64,000 nt of DNA from Actinocrispum wychmicini. GTDB lineage: Bacteria; Actinomycetota; Actinomycetes; Mycobacteriales; Pseudonocardiaceae. Shown one piece after another: positions 32,011-41,482 of the stretch (position 1 is the stretch's first letter; every line of letters starts with the position of its first letter). A program made the position numbers and the translations under genes. The DNA lies in the NCBI RefSeq assembly GCF_004345645.1, contig NZ_SLWS01000021.1:1-64000 (forward strand), in the 5' to 3' direction. The notes beneath the pieces are model-generated. The model was given only the letters and a program-made list of their open reading frames with translations. It had not been told where the DNA came from and made no database searches.

Positions 32011-33528
32011 TCACGACCGGCTCGTCAACGCGGCTCGCAGCGGGTCCAGACCCATCGGGCCGAGTCGTAACGCGTCCATATGGAACCGTTTGAGGTCAGT
32101 GTGGTGGTAGGCGGCGCGGATCTCGTGCCAGAGCCGGGCGCCGGTGGTGAACGCGAGTGCCTGGGCGGGCCAGCCGAGGTACCGGTCGACCTCGAACCGG
32201 GCCGAGGTCGGGTCCAGCCGGGCGACGTCCACCAGGAACTGCCTGGCCACCGCCGGGGTCCAGGTCTCGGCCTCGGTGAACCCGGTGCCCGCCGGGATGG
32301 CCGGGCCGACGTGCAGGCCGATGTCGATGACCACACGGGCGGCCCGCCACATCCGGCCGAGCAGCAGGCCGAGCCGTTCGGCCGGGCCGGTGATCAGGCC
32401 GAGCTCGTCGGCGAGGTGTTCGGCGTAGTGCGCCCAGCCTTCGGCGTACCCGTGCACGTGACACAACGCGCGCTGCCACGGGTGCAGTGGCTGGGTCATG
32501 GCGATCGCGTGCTGGAGGTGGTGGCCCGGCAGGGATTCGTGATGCAGGGTGGTGACCGCACGCCAGGTCGCGGTCGAGTCCGGTGTCCAGTAGACGCGAC
32601 CTGGGCGGGTCAACTGCGGGTCCGGGGGCACGTAGTACATGACCCCCGCCGTGGCGTCGATGTGGCATTCGACGTTCCGGGTCGCTGGGGGAATGTCGAA
32701 GTGCGTGCCGTCCAGGGCGTCGGTGGTGGCCGCGACCCGGTCACGCAGCCAGCCCAGCACGGCCGGGCCTTGGGACTGGTCCAGTTCGGCGATGGCCGCG
32801 TCCACCCCGTCCGGGGAGATTTCCCTTGCCACGTCGGCGATCTCGGCCGAGAGTCGGCGCAGTTCGGCCCAGCCGTATGCGTACGTGTCGGCCAGGTCGA
32901 TGGTCGTGCCGAGGAACGCGCGGGCGGTACGGGTGTAGAGATCCGTGCCGACGGCGTCCTCGCTGGGTGCGAGTGGGGCGAGTTCGTTGGTCAGAAAACG
33001 CGCGAACTCGACGGTGGCGGTCGCGGCCGCCTGCCCGCCCGGCAGGTCGCGGTAGAAGTCCACCCAGGACTCGCTTTGCCGGGCGACGAGCAGCGCCTGG
33101 CGTCGTGGCGCGATGTGTCCTCGGGCCGCTGAGGCGCGCAGGGTGTCCTGGTAGCCGGCGAGGGCGGCCGGGACGGCGGCCAGGTTGTCCTCGATCCGTG
33201 CCGGGTGGTCCCGTGGGAGATCGGCGATCACGCGCCGAACCAGGTGCACGGGCGTGAACAGCGGGGCCAGCAGCCGAGTGGTGAAACCGGCCTCGGACAA
33301 GGCGATGTCCGCTTCGAGCCGGTCCTCGAGAGCGGCTCCCAGAATGTCGTTCGTGGACAGTCGGGTCAGTGCCTCGCGGGCGATGGCTTCCTTGGCGGCG
33401 AACGCTTCCGGCGACAGGTCGGGGACGAGAACGTGCGGGTCCTGGCCGAGCGCCTGGGCCGCGATCGGGTCCCAGACGGCGAGCTCGGCCAGATACCGGT
33501 CGGCGACCGAGGTGGAGTCCATCCTCAC
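32011..33528 (-). CDS. DUF885-family zinc peptidase-like protein
   Basis: A 505-residue protein of the DUF885 family. The metal-binding motif HESLPGHHLQ (HExxPGHH) and the downstream EGWAHYAEHL, which supplies the third ligand Glu, are both present. Family members act as metallopeptidases or esterases on peptides and esters. No signal peptide is seen, so it is cytosolic. The GTG at 33528 overlaps the LLM stop (GTGA); an ATG six bases inside is the alternative. It is the last gene of the nine-gene operon and could hydrolyse peptides brought in by the ABC importer. Confidence 0.9.
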   Translation of the reverse strand: MRMDSTSVADRYLAELAVWDPIAAQALGQDPHVLVPDLSPEAFAAKEAIAREALTRLSTNDILGAALEDRLEADIALSEAGFTTRLLAPLFTPVHLVRRVIADLPRDHPARIEDNLAAVPAALAGYQDTLRASAARGHIAPRRQALLVARQSESWVDFYRDLPGGQAAATATVEFARFLTNELAPLAPSEDAVGTDLYTRTARAFLGTTIDLADTYAYGWAELRRLSAEIADVAREISPDGVDAAIAELDQSQGPAVLGWLRDRVAATTDALDGTHFDIPPATRNVECHIDATAGVMYYVPPDPQLTRPGRVYWTPDSTATWRAVTTLHHESLPGHHLQHAIAMTQPLHPWQRALCHVHGYAEGWAHYAEHLADELGLITGPAERLGLLLGRMWRAARVVIDIGLHVGPAIPAGTGFTEAETWTPAVARQFLVDVARLDPTSARFEVDRYLGWPAQALAFTTGARLWHEIRAAYHHTDLKRFHMDALRLGPMGLDPLRAALTSRS

Positions 33529-34523
33529 CGCCGGAGTTCCGGCAGGACCTGGCTACCGAGCAGGTCGACGCCGTGCCGGTCGGTGGCGCCGTGCGGGGTG
33601 CCGAACTCGATCCGGCTCGCCCCGGCCTCGAACAGCTCCGCCGCCCGCGCGGCCACGTCGGCCGGCGTCCCGGCGAAACAGAACCGGTCCAGCAGATCGT
33701 CCGGGATCAGCCGGCCAGCCTCCTCGTACGCCCGGACAGCCACCAACTCGCGCAGGTCGGCCGCGAGCCGTGGATCGACGTCGACGGTCCGGTCCAGTTC
33801 GGCCACCACGTCCACGTACATGGCCACCTCCGTCCTGGCGTGCCGGCGCGCGGCCACCCGATCCTCATCGACCATGGTCACCGCACCCGCGACCACCCCG
33901 ACGGCGTCCTCCGGGCGGCCGACCCGGGCGCATTCCTTCGCCAGCCAGCCGCGCATCAGCCGGACCATGTCCGGGTTGGCACAGCCGCCCAGTTTCACCT
34001 CGTCAGCGCACTCGGCGGCGAGCGCCGCCCCACGTGGCCCCCACACCCCCAGCAGCACGCCGACCCGGTCCCGCAACGGCCGGTACTGCAACCCGGTGCC
34101 CTCGGCGATCGAGAAGACCTCGCCGGTGTACTCCTTGCCCTGCGCCCGAAGCAGCAGGGCGACCACCTCCACCGCCTCCCGTAACGTCCGCAGTGGACGT
34201 TCCTGGGCCACGCCGACCCGGTCCAGCCACGTGCCCCTGGCCAGGCCGAGGTACGCCCGCCCCTGCGAGGCGATGTCCAGCGCGGCGACCTGCCCGGCGA
34301 TCTCCACCGGGTGGCTGAGGAACGGGTTGAGACAGGCCGGACCGAGGCGGATGCGCTCGGTGTGCGCGGCCATCACCAGCAACGGGAACAACGCCGGTTG
34401 GTAGCCGAGGTCGTTGAACACCGAGACGCCGTCGAAGCCGTACGCCTCCGCGGCGACGGCGAGCGACGCGTACTCCGACGTGGTCTTGTCCGACTGGAGT
34501 GCCAGTGTCACCTGTCCGCTCAC
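33525..34523 (-). CDS. LLM-class (F420-type) flavin-dependent oxidoreductase
   Basis: A 332-residue TIM-barrel protein of the luciferase-like family, of the 5,10-methylene-H4MPT reductase type. Characteristic parts are AEAYGFDGVSVFNDL, ERIRLGPACLNPFLSHPVEIAGQVAALD and the GRAYLGLARGTWLDRVGV stretch. Such enzymes use F420 or FMN for redox reactions. The substrate is not evident; in this operon it acts with the amidohydrolase on an imported compound. The GTG start overlaps the TIGR04076 stop (GTGA), and the stop overlaps the DUF885 start. Confidence 0.9.
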   Translation of the reverse strand: MSGQVTLALQSDKTTSEYASLAVAAEAYGFDGVSVFNDLGYQPALFPLLVMAAHTERIRLGPACLNPFLSHPVEIAGQVAALDIASQGRAYLGLARGTWLDRVGVAQERPLRTLREAVEVVALLLRAQGKEYTGEVFSIAEGTGLQYRPLRDRVGVLLGVWGPRGAALAAECADEVKLGGCANPDMVRLMRGWLAKECARVGRPEDAVGVVAGAVTMVDEDRVAARRHARTEVAMYVDVVAELDRTVDVDPRLAADLRELVAVRAYEEAGRLIPDDLLDRFCFAGTPADVAARAAELFEAGASRIEFGTPHGATDRHGVDLLGSQVLPELRR

Positions 34524-34831
34524 GTCAGCTCCGACGTCGGGGTGGCGCTGACTCCGGTGCGCTCGATGCGCATGACCATGCGTTCCTCCGGATCGGGACA
34601 AGCGACTTCACTCTCGCCGGCCAGCCAGTCCCCCGCCTGCAGCGCGCGTTGTTTCGCGGGCAGCAACGGCAGCACGGCGGCCAGGGCGTACAGGCAGAAA
34701 TGTCCGCCGGCCGGCATCCGGACCTGGCTGGACCTGGTGACCTCGAAGCAGTCGCCCGGTTTCAGGCCGCACACCGAGCGGCCCTCGATCCGGTCGACCA
34801 CCACCCGCAGGTCGTACAGTTCGGTCTCCAT
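34520..34831 (-). CDS. TIGR04076-family small protein
   Basis: A 103-residue protein matching the TIGR04076 pattern: YDLRVVVDRIEG, then CGLKPGDCFEVTR, then GGHFCLYALAAVLPLLPAKQR, with Cys residues at the conserved positions. Members are found in actinobacteria, archaea and anaerobes, often near amidohydrolases or redox enzymes; the function is unknown. The ATG overlaps the amidohydrolase stop as TGATG, and its own stop overlaps the LLM start. Confidence 0.82.
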   Translation of the reverse strand: METELYDLRVVVDRIEGRSVCGLKPGDCFEVTRSSQVRMPAGGHFCLYALAAVLPLLPAKQRALQAGDWLAGESEVACPDPEERMVMRIERTGVSATPTSELT

Positions 34832-36066
34832 CACCGGTCCTTTCCCGCTGTCAGGCCATTGTCGTCCCGGTACACGGCGCCGCCCTTCATCACCAGATGC
34901 AACGTGCGCAACGCGGAGATGTCCCGCGTGGGATCGGCCCGCAGGACGATCAGGTCGGCCTGTTTGCCGGCCTCGACAGCGCCGATCCGGTCCTGGGCGC
35001 CAAGCCATTCGGCCGGGCGGCTGGTCGCGGCCCGCAGCGCGGCAAGCGTGGGCATGCCCGCCTCCACCATGAACTCCAGTTCTCGCACGGTGGCGGTGGT
35101 CCCGTCGAAAGGCGCGTGCGGCGGCATGTCGCTGCCGAGCGCCATGGGCACACCGTCACGAATGGCGTTCTGGAGGCTTTCCCAGTGCCGCGGGCCCGCC
35201 GCGAGCGCCCGGTCGATCATCCACGTCGGCACCCGGTTGGCCTCGAAGAACTCCTTGCAGCGGCTGACCACGATCGTCGGCACGTACCAGACGTCCCGTT
35301 CGGCCATCAGTCGAGTGACCTCGGGCGTGAGCTCGTAGCCGTGCTCGACGCAGTCCAGCCCCAGCTCGATGGCCCGGCGGATCGCTTCGCTCGGCCCGGC
35401 GTGCGCGGTGACCTTGCGGTCCCAGTCGTGCGCGACACCGATCACCGCGGCCATCTCGTCGTCGCCGAGCTGCGGGGTGTCGATGCGTTCGTGTTCGCCC
35501 GCGATCCCACCGGAGATGCACACCTTGATGAGGTCGGCGCCTGCCCGGATCTGCTGCCGGGTCGCGCGGCGGAACCCGTCGGCGCCGTCGGCTTCGAGCG
35601 CGTCGGCGTCCCAGCCGTGGCCGCCCGTGCAACACAACGCGTGCCCGGCCGTGAAGATCCGTGGCCCGTCGACCGCGCCCGCGTTGATCGCCTTACGCAG
35701 CGCGAAATCCGCGTACCGGCTCTCACCGACCAGACGGACTGTGGTGACACCGGACCGAAGCGTGCGACGGGCCGAATCGGCCATCAGCAGGACGAGTTCG
35801 GCCAGGTTCGAGCGGTGCACGGAGTCGGCGAGGTCGCCGGGCAGGCCGAGTCCCAGGTGGACGTGCATGTTGACCAGGCCGGGCAGGACATAGTCGCCCG
35901 CCAGGTCCACGAACCGGGCCCCACGGGCCTCGGTGAGCACGTCGTCGACGTGGCCGACGGCCCGGATCGTGCCGTCGGCGCTGATCCAGACGCCCTGGTC
36001 CGTGACGGACGCGGCGCCGTCGAACACCGTGCAGTCGACCAACACGATGTCATCGCGTGTCGACAT
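34831..36066 (-). CDS. Metal-dependent amidohydrolase (Xaa-Pro dipeptidase / imidazolonepropionase type)
   Basis: A 411-residue amidohydrolase-superfamily enzyme. Metal ligands are visible: MHVHLG after LPGLVN, a Lys in DLIKVCISGG, HAG, EHGYEL and the Asp in GSDMPPHAPF. The pattern matches the prolidase/imidazolonepropionase-like subgroup that cleaves dipeptides or cyclic amides. It follows the importer genes (17-base overlap with the OppF-like gene), so it probably processes the imported compound. ATG at 36066 is preferred to an upstream GTG. Confidence 0.92.
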   Translation of the reverse strand: MSTRDDIVLVDCTVFDGAASVTDQGVWISADGTIRAVGHVDDVLTEARGARFVDLAGDYVLPGLVNMHVHLGLGLPGDLADSVHRSNLAELVLLMADSARRTLRSGVTTVRLVGESRYADFALRKAINAGAVDGPRIFTAGHALCCTGGHGWDADALEADGADGFRRATRQQIRAGADLIKVCISGGIAGEHERIDTPQLGDDEMAAVIGVAHDWDRKVTAHAGPSEAIRRAIELGLDCVEHGYELTPEVTRLMAERDVWYVPTIVVSRCKEFFEANRVPTWMIDRALAAGPRHWESLQNAIRDGVPMALGSDMPPHAPFDGTTATVRELEFMVEAGMPTLAALRAATSRPAEWLGAQDRIGAVEAGKQADLIVLRADPTRDISALRTLHLVMKGGAVYRDDNGLTAGKDR

Positions 36067-36988
36067 TGGACACACCACCTTTCTGTTCGGCCAGCCAGCA
36101 GGCCACCGTGCGGTCGTCGTCGGTCAGCACGGGCGGCTCCTGGTCGCAGGTCGGCATCGCGTGCGGGCACCGCGACCGGAACCGGCACCCCGACGGGATG
36201 TTCGCCGGATCGGGCACCTCCCCGGCCAGAACCGCGGGCAGCGTGGCGTGTTCGGAGATCACGGGCACGGCGTCGACCAGTGCGCGCGTGTACGGATGAC
36301 GCGGGTCGGACCAGAGTCGTTCGGTCGGTGCCGTCTCGACGATCCTGCCGAGGTACATCACCGCGGTCCGGTCGGCGATCTGGCGCACCAGCGCGAGGTC
36401 GTGCGAGATGAACAGCATGCCCATGTCCCTGGCCCGGACCAGCCCGACCAATAGATTCACCACCTGTGCCTGGGAGGACGCGTCCAGCGCGGTGACCGGC
36501 TCGTCGGCCACGATCACCGCCGGTTCGGGCGCGAGCGTGCGCGCGATGGCCAGTCGTTGTCGCTGGCCGCCGGAGAACTCGTGCGGGTACTTCTCCGCCG
36601 CCGACTCCGGCATGCCCACCTGGGCCAGCAGCTCCCGCACCTGGCGTCCATTTCGGACACCGTCGGCGAGCTGGTCGCCGACGGTCCGCCGGGGGTTCAG
36701 CGAACCGGCGGTGTTCTGGAACACCATCTGCAGGCCCACTTCGTCCGGATGACGGCGGCGCCAGCCCAGCGGAGTCACCGGCCTGCCGCCGAACCGGACC
36801 GCGCCCGACCGCGGCGCGGACAGCCCGACCGCGACCCTGGCCAGCGACGACTTGCCGCAGCCCGACTCGCCGACCAGACCCACGATCTCGCCGGGACGGA
36901 CCGCGATGCTGACCCCGTCGACCGCGCGGACCGTGCGACCCGCCGACCGGTGTTCGACGGTGACGTCCTCGATCTCCAGCACGCTCAT
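36050..36988 (-). CDS. Oligopeptide ABC transporter ATP-binding protein, OppF/DppF-like
   Basis: A 312-residue ATPase. Walker A is GESGCGKSS, the signature is FSGGQRQRLAIARTL, Walker B is AVIVADEPVTALD, and the switch is MLFISHDL. The C-terminal oligo_HPY extension is present (DPRHPYTRALVDAVP, then SGCRFRSRCPHAMPTCDQEPP), with the cysteine cluster seen in OppF/OppD proteins. It powers the DppBC-like permeases with the OppD-like subunit. The ATG overlaps the OppD-like stop (ATGA). Confidence 0.95.
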   Translation of the reverse strand: MSVLEIEDVTVEHRSAGRTVRAVDGVSIAVRPGEIVGLVGESGCGKSSLARVAVGLSAPRSGAVRFGGRPVTPLGWRRRHPDEVGLQMVFQNTAGSLNPRRTVGDQLADGVRNGRQVRELLAQVGMPESAAEKYPHEFSGGQRQRLAIARTLAPEPAVIVADEPVTALDASSQAQVVNLLVGLVRARDMGMLFISHDLALVRQIADRTAVMYLGRIVETAPTERLWSDPRHPYTRALVDAVPVISEHATLPAVLAGEVPDPANIPSGCRFRSRCPHAMPTCDQEPPVLTDDDRTVACWLAEQKGGVSNVDTR

Positions 36989-37929
36989 CGGCCACCCCAC
37001 ACCGGACACGCGACATGCCGGTCATCCCCCACCGAGTCCAATATGGGCACCACAGTGGAGCATTCCGGTTGCGTGAAGCCACATCGTGGCTCGAACGGAC
37101 AGCCTGGTGGGGCCGCGCCCGGGACAACCGGGCTGCCCGGGATCGGGTTCAACGGCCCGCCGCTGTGCGGTCGCGCGTCGAGCAACGCGGCCGTGTACGG
37201 ATGGCGTGGCCGTAGCAGAACTTCGTTGGTGGGGCCGGATTCGAGCACCCGCCCGGCGTAGAACACGTAACTGCGGGCCGCGAGCGCCGACAGCACGCCG
37301 AGGTCGTGCGTGATGAACAGGACCGACAGTCCAGTTTCGGCGCGCAGCCGGTCCAGCAGGGCCAGGATGCCGGCCTGCACGGTCACGTCCAACGCCGTGG
37401 TCGGTTCGTCGGCGATCAGCAGCCGTGGCTGGCAGGCCAGGGCGATCGCGATCGCCGCGCGCTGCCGCATACCACCCGAGAACTGATGCGGATACGCCCG
37501 CAACGCCTTCTCCGGCGCGGGAATACGGACCTGGTCGAGCAGTTCGACCGCCCGGTTCCGCGCGGCCCGCCGGTCCATGCCCAGGTGCGTCCGCATGTGC
37601 TCGGTGAGCTGGCGGCCGATGCTGAGCATGGGGTGCAACGCGGCGGTCGGGTCCTGGAACACCATGCTGATCCCGGCGCCCCGCACCCGTTGCCAGCCGC
37701 GCTTGTCCAGCCCCATCAGGTCGACGTCGCCGAACCGCGCGGACCCGGTCACCGACGCGCCCGGCGGCAGCAGGTTGAGCAGGGACATCGCGGTGATGCT
37801 CTTCCCCGAGCCGCTCTCCCCCGCGATCCCGACGATCTCGCCTTCCCGCACCGACAGGGACGCGTCGTGCACGACTGGGACCCCCGACAGGGACACCGCG
37901 AGCCGGTCCGTCTCCAGCAACACGCTCAC
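36985..37929 (-). CDS. Oligopeptide ABC transporter ATP-binding protein, OppD/DppD-like
   Basis: A 314-residue ATPase. Walker A is GESGSGKSI, the Q-loop is VFQDP, the signature is FSGGMRQRAAIAIAL, Walker B is RLLIADEPTTALD, and the switch is LFITHDLGV. The oligo_HPY tail (RPRHPYTAALLDARP, then GCPFEPRCGFTQPEC) is present. It forms the ATPase heterodimer with the OppF-like subunit. The GTG overlaps the DppC-like stop (GTGA). Confidence 0.95.
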   Translation of the reverse strand: MSVLLETDRLAVSLSGVPVVHDASLSVREGEIVGIAGESGSGKSITAMSLLNLLPPGASVTGSARFGDVDLMGLDKRGWQRVRGAGISMVFQDPTAALHPMLSIGRQLTEHMRTHLGMDRRAARNRAVELLDQVRIPAPEKALRAYPHQFSGGMRQRAAIAIALACQPRLLIADEPTTALDVTVQAGILALLDRLRAETGLSVLFITHDLGVLSALAARSYVFYAGRVLESGPTNEVLLRPRHPYTAALLDARPHSGGPLNPIPGSPVVPGAAPPGCPFEPRCGFTQPECSTVVPILDSVGDDRHVACPVWGGR

Positions 37930-38786
37930 CGCTGCCCTCCCGCGTACCGTGGGTCGATCCGGTCCCGCAAACTGTCGCCCAGCACATTGAACGCCAGCAC
38001 CACGGTCAGAATCGCCAAGCCGGGGAACACGCTCACCCACCATTTCGACAGATCGTGCGCGCCGAGCGCGATCATCGAACCCCACTCCGCGGCGGGCGGC
38101 CGGGGACCCAGCCCGAGGAACGACAACGCGGCCAGCAGCAGCACGGCGTTGCCCAGTTCCAGCGTGGCCAGCACCCCGGCGGGACCGACGCTGTTGGGCA
38201 GGACGTCCTTGCGCAGCGCGGAAACCGGCCCGACTCCGAGCAGGCGCGCGGCGTGCAGGTAGTCCTCCTCGCGGATCACCAGGACCGTGCTGCGGATCAC
38301 CCGCGCGTACACCGGCCATGAGACGATCACCAACGCCAGCACGGCGTTGAAGGTACTCGGCCCGAACGCGGCGGTCACCGCCATCGCCAGGATGATCTGC
38401 GGGAACGCGAACACCAGGTCGGTCAGCCGCATCAGGATCTCGTCCACGACCCGGCCGAGGTATCCGGCCAGCAGCCCGAGCACGCCGCCGACCAGCAAGG
38501 CCAGCGACACGATCGCCAGCGCCAGCGGGATCGACAGCCTGGCGCCGTGCACGACCCGGCTGAGGATGTCCCGGCCGAGTTCGTCCGTGCCGAACCAGTG
38601 CTCGCCCGACGGCGGATCGTACGACTGCGGGCTCTGCGCAAGCGGATCGTAAGGCGCGATCAATGGCGCGGCGATCGCCACGACCAACCAGACCAGCAGG
38701 ACCACGGCGGCGATCACAGTCACCGGCTGGCGTCGCACACCTTTGCGCAGCCAGCGTCCCACACGCCCACCCCGGATCTCCGTCAT
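37926..38786 (-). CDS. Peptide ABC transporter permease, DppC-like
   Basis: A 286-residue permease with six membrane helices and the N-terminal extension typical of DppC/OppC (APYDPLAQSPQSYDPPSGEHWFGTDELGRDILSR, shown in part). The EAA loop lies in EEDYLHAARLLGVGPVSALRKDVLPN and docks the ATPases. It overlaps both neighbours by four bases. Confidence 0.95.
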   Translation of the reverse strand: MTEIRGGRVGRWLRKGVRRQPVTVIAAVVLLVWLVVAIAAPLIAPYDPLAQSPQSYDPPSGEHWFGTDELGRDILSRVVHGARLSIPLALAIVSLALLVGGVLGLLAGYLGRVVDEILMRLTDLVFAFPQIILAMAVTAAFGPSTFNAVLALVIVSWPVYARVIRSTVLVIREEDYLHAARLLGVGPVSALRKDVLPNSVGPAGVLATLELGNAVLLLAALSFLGLGPRPPAAEWGSMIALGAHDLSKWWVSVFPGLAILTVVLAFNVLGDSLRDRIDPRYAGGQR

Positions 38787-39808
38787 GACAGCCGGATCCT
38801 GGGGTCGATGAGGCCGTAGAGCAGGTCCACCACGAGGTTGACGATCGTGTACACCAACCCGACGAACAAGCTCACACCAAGGATCGACGGCAGGTCAAGG
38901 GCGGTCGCGGCGCGGTACGCGTACTGCCCGACACCCGGCCACCCGAAGATGTTCTCCACCAACACCGTCCCGGACAGCAACGCGGCGAAGACGAGCCCGC
39001 TGACCGTGATCACCGGCACCAGGCCGGCACGCAACAGATGCCGTCGCACCACGACTCCGGTCGGCAGGCCCTTGGCGTACGCGGCCCGGATGTAGTCCTG
39101 CCGCAACACCTCCAGCATCGCCGACCGCACGAACCGCACCAGCGTCGCCACCGCGATGCACGTCAGCACGAACACCGGCAGGATCAGGTGTTGGAACGCG
39201 TCCCACGCCACCGCCCAGTCCCCGGCCAACACGGCGTCCACTGTGTACATTCCGGTCACGGTCGGCGGCGGGGAGAACTGCGCGCTGAGCCGTCCGCCGC
39301 TGGGCGCCACCCCGAGCAGGTAGAAGAACACGTACAGGGCGACCAGCGACAACCAGAACGGCGGCGTGGACAGGCCCAGCAACGCGCCGACCCGAACCAC
39401 CTGGTCGGTCGCCCGGCCGTGCCGCACGGCGGCGAGCAGGCCCACCGCCGTGCCGATCAGCAACGCCAACACCATGGCGGGCAACGCGATCTCCAGGGTG
39501 GCGGGCACGTAGCTCAGCAGGTCGGACACTACCGGCCGGCCGGTCTGCTGGGAGATACCCATGTCGCCCTGGACCAGGTTGCCCAGGTAGCGCAGGTACT
39601 GCACGTACACCGGCTGGTCCAGGCCCCACTTCTCGCGGAACGCGCGGACCGCGGCCGGGTCGTTCAGCGCCTGGTCGGACAGGTTCGCCGACACCGGGTC
39701 GCCCGGCACCAGGTGCACGATCCCGAACGTCACCACCGTGACGCCGAGCAGCAGGCCGATCGTGATGGCCAGCCGTTTGACCAGGAACCGCGTGAGCGAC
39801 CCGCTCAT
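38783..39808 (-). CDS. Peptide ABC transporter permease, DppB-like
   Basis: A 341-residue permease with six helices and the DppB N-terminal pattern (GIVHLVPGDPVSANL, then FREKWGLDQPVYVQYLRYLGNLVQGDMG). The EAA loop is in RQDYIRAAYAKGLPTGVVVRRHLLR. ATG at 39808 overlaps the binding-protein stop (ATGA). It partners with the DppC-like permease. Confidence 0.95.
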   Translation of the reverse strand: MSGSLTRFLVKRLAITIGLLLGVTVVTFGIVHLVPGDPVSANLSDQALNDPAAVRAFREKWGLDQPVYVQYLRYLGNLVQGDMGISQQTGRPVVSDLLSYVPATLEIALPAMVLALLIGTAVGLLAAVRHGRATDQVVRVGALLGLSTPPFWLSLVALYVFFYLLGVAPSGGRLSAQFSPPPTVTGMYTVDAVLAGDWAVAWDAFQHLILPVFVLTCIAVATLVRFVRSAMLEVLRQDYIRAAYAKGLPTGVVVRRHLLRAGLVPVITVSGLVFAALLSGTVLVENIFGWPGVGQYAYRAATALDLPSILGVSLFVGLVYTIVNLVVDLLYGLIDPRIRLS

Positions 39809-41391
39809 CCCCGGCCGATCGCCGCGATGTCCACCTGCCACCCGGCCGGGGTGTACTCGGCGCCGGTCAGGCTGGGCGTGGCCACCACCATGCCCGAGTT
39901 GGTCGCCAGCGCGATGTACGGCGAGTACTTGTTCATCGCGCGCTGCCACTCCTGCATCCCGGTGGCGCGGGCGGCCGGGTCGAGCGCGGCGTTGACCTTC
40001 TTCCCCGCCTCCACAGTGGACGGGTCGGCCCGCTGGACGGTCCAGCCGGCCCGCAGCGCGGTGCCCTGGCCGGGCGCCATGTTGTTCACCATCGAGTCGG
40101 CGACCGGGTAGTTCAGGCTCTGCGGCGAGAAGCCCATCTCGGATTTGCCGCCGCGCATCTGGTCAAGGAACGTGGCCAGCGGCTGCGGCGTCAGCTCCAG
40201 CTTGATGCCCGCCTTGGCCGCGTCACCCTGCACCTTCGTCGCGACCGTGCCCAGGTCCACACCGCGGTACGTGATCGCCGGATAGATGAACTTCGCGGAC
40301 GGGTTGGCGATGCCCTTGAGCAGCTCGGTGGCCTTGGCGAGGTCCTGTTTGGGCGCGTCCGAGTCCGGCAGCGCGCCGGGGAACGCGGGCGGCACCAACC
40401 CGGCCGCCGGTCCGGCGCCCTTGCCGAACAGGTCCGCGAGCCCCTGGTAGTCGATCGACGCCCGCAGCGCGTCCCGGAACGCCGGGTTCGACGTCACCGG
40501 GGACACGGCCGGATCGAAGTTGAGGTACATGAAGTAGACCGTGTCGCGGACACCCGAGGTGCGCAAAGTGGACGGTAGACCGTCGAGCAGTTTGCCGGTG
40601 ATGTCCAGCGCCAGCTCCGCGCCGGTGGCCTTGGCCATGGTCAGCTTCTGGTTCTGCACGTCGGCGTTGCGGATCACCACCCGGGTGAACGCGGGCTTGC
40701 GGCCCCAGTAGTTCGGGTTCGCCTCCAGCACCACCTGGGCCGCCGCGTCGAACGTCTTGAGCACGTACGGCCCGCTGCCCGCCGAGGTCACGTCCAGGTA
40801 CTTCTGCCCGGTGTCGGCGGCGGCCGCGTCGGCGCCGTCGGTCGCGCCGTTCTGCTTGGCGACCTTGGCGTTCACCACACCAAGAGCCGGCATCGCCAGG
40901 ATGATCGGCACGTTCGGGTCCGGCTTGGCGCTGGTGACCACCACGGTCCGGTCGTCCCGTTTGACGGCCGACAGGTCCGCGACCATCACCGCCGGGCTGG
41001 CCTTCAGGTTCTTCACCCGGCTCAGCGAGAACACCACGTCGTCGGCGGTCACCGGGCTGCCGTCGGCGAACTTCGCGTTACCCCTGAGGGTGAACGTGTA
41101 GGTCGTCGCGTCCGGCGAGGCGGTGAACGACTCGGCCAGGTTCGGCACGGGCTTGCTGACGTCGGAACCGGTGAAGGTGAGCAACGTGTCGTACATGGCG
41201 TGCACGGCCGTGAGGCCCGTCGCCTCGTACACCTTGCCCGGGTCCAGCGTCTTGATCACGAAGGACGTGTGCACGGTCAGTGTCGACCCGTCGCCGCCAC
41301 CGCCGGAGCCACCGGCCGTACAGGCGGACGCCAGCGCGGTGAGGACAACCGCGGCCGTGGCGGCGCGCAGCCTTCGTGACGTCATCGTCAT
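39805..41391 (-). CDS. Peptide ABC transporter substrate-binding lipoprotein
   Basis: A 528-residue SBP_bac_5 protein. The N-terminus has a basic region, a hydrophobic stretch and a lipobox-like LASACTAGG, so it is a lipoprotein anchored outside the membrane. Family marks are TLDPGKVYEATG, the AESFTASPDATTYTFTLR strand pair and DVVFSLSRVK. The residue set does not reveal the ligand; opines, oligopeptides or glutathione-like compounds are possible. It is the first gene of the nine-gene operon. AAGGAG lies nine bases before the second in-frame ATG at 41385, so that ATG may be the true start. Confidence 0.94.
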   Translation of the reverse strand: MTMTSRRLRAATAAVVLTALASACTAGGSGGGGDGSTLTVHTSFVIKTLDPGKVYEATGLTAVHAMYDTLLTFTGSDVSKPVPNLAESFTASPDATTYTFTLRGNAKFADGSPVTADDVVFSLSRVKNLKASPAVMVADLSAVKRDDRTVVVTSAKPDPNVPIILAMPALGVVNAKVAKQNGATDGADAAAADTGQKYLDVTSAGSGPYVLKTFDAAAQVVLEANPNYWGRKPAFTRVVIRNADVQNQKLTMAKATGAELALDITGKLLDGLPSTLRTSGVRDTVYFMYLNFDPAVSPVTSNPAFRDALRASIDYQGLADLFGKGAGPAAGLVPPAFPGALPDSDAPKQDLAKATELLKGIANPSAKFIYPAITYRGVDLGTVATKVQGDAAKAGIKLELTPQPLATFLDQMRGGKSEMGFSPQSLNYPVADSMVNNMAPGQGTALRAGWTVQRADPSTVEAGKKVNAALDPAARATGMQEWQRAMNKYSPYIALATNSGMVVATPSLTGAEYTPAGWQVDIAAIGRG

Positions 41392-41411
41392 GCACTCCTT
41401 CCGACCCCCCG

Positions 41412-41432
41412 GTGTTTGATGACGTTAAACAC
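41412..41432. promoter_or_regulatory. Operator-like palindrome GTGTTT-N9-AAACAC
   Basis: An inverted repeat of six bases on each side with ACGT near the middle, in the 91-base gap between the divergent importer operon and the XRE-cupin regulator. A site here could control both. The regulator itself is the obvious candidate to bind it. Confidence 0.5.
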
Positions 41433-41482
41433 TATCCGGTACATTCGTCAACAACGTTCACTCAGGTCAATCAGGGAGTGCC

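Noticed and set aside
31993..32025. CCGGTC-AC-GACCGG hairpin between the Hsp70-like and DUF885 genes as terminator
   Set aside because: The 6-bp stem is short and partly inside the region around the stop; it is not convincing beside the two 15-bp hairpins found elsewhere.
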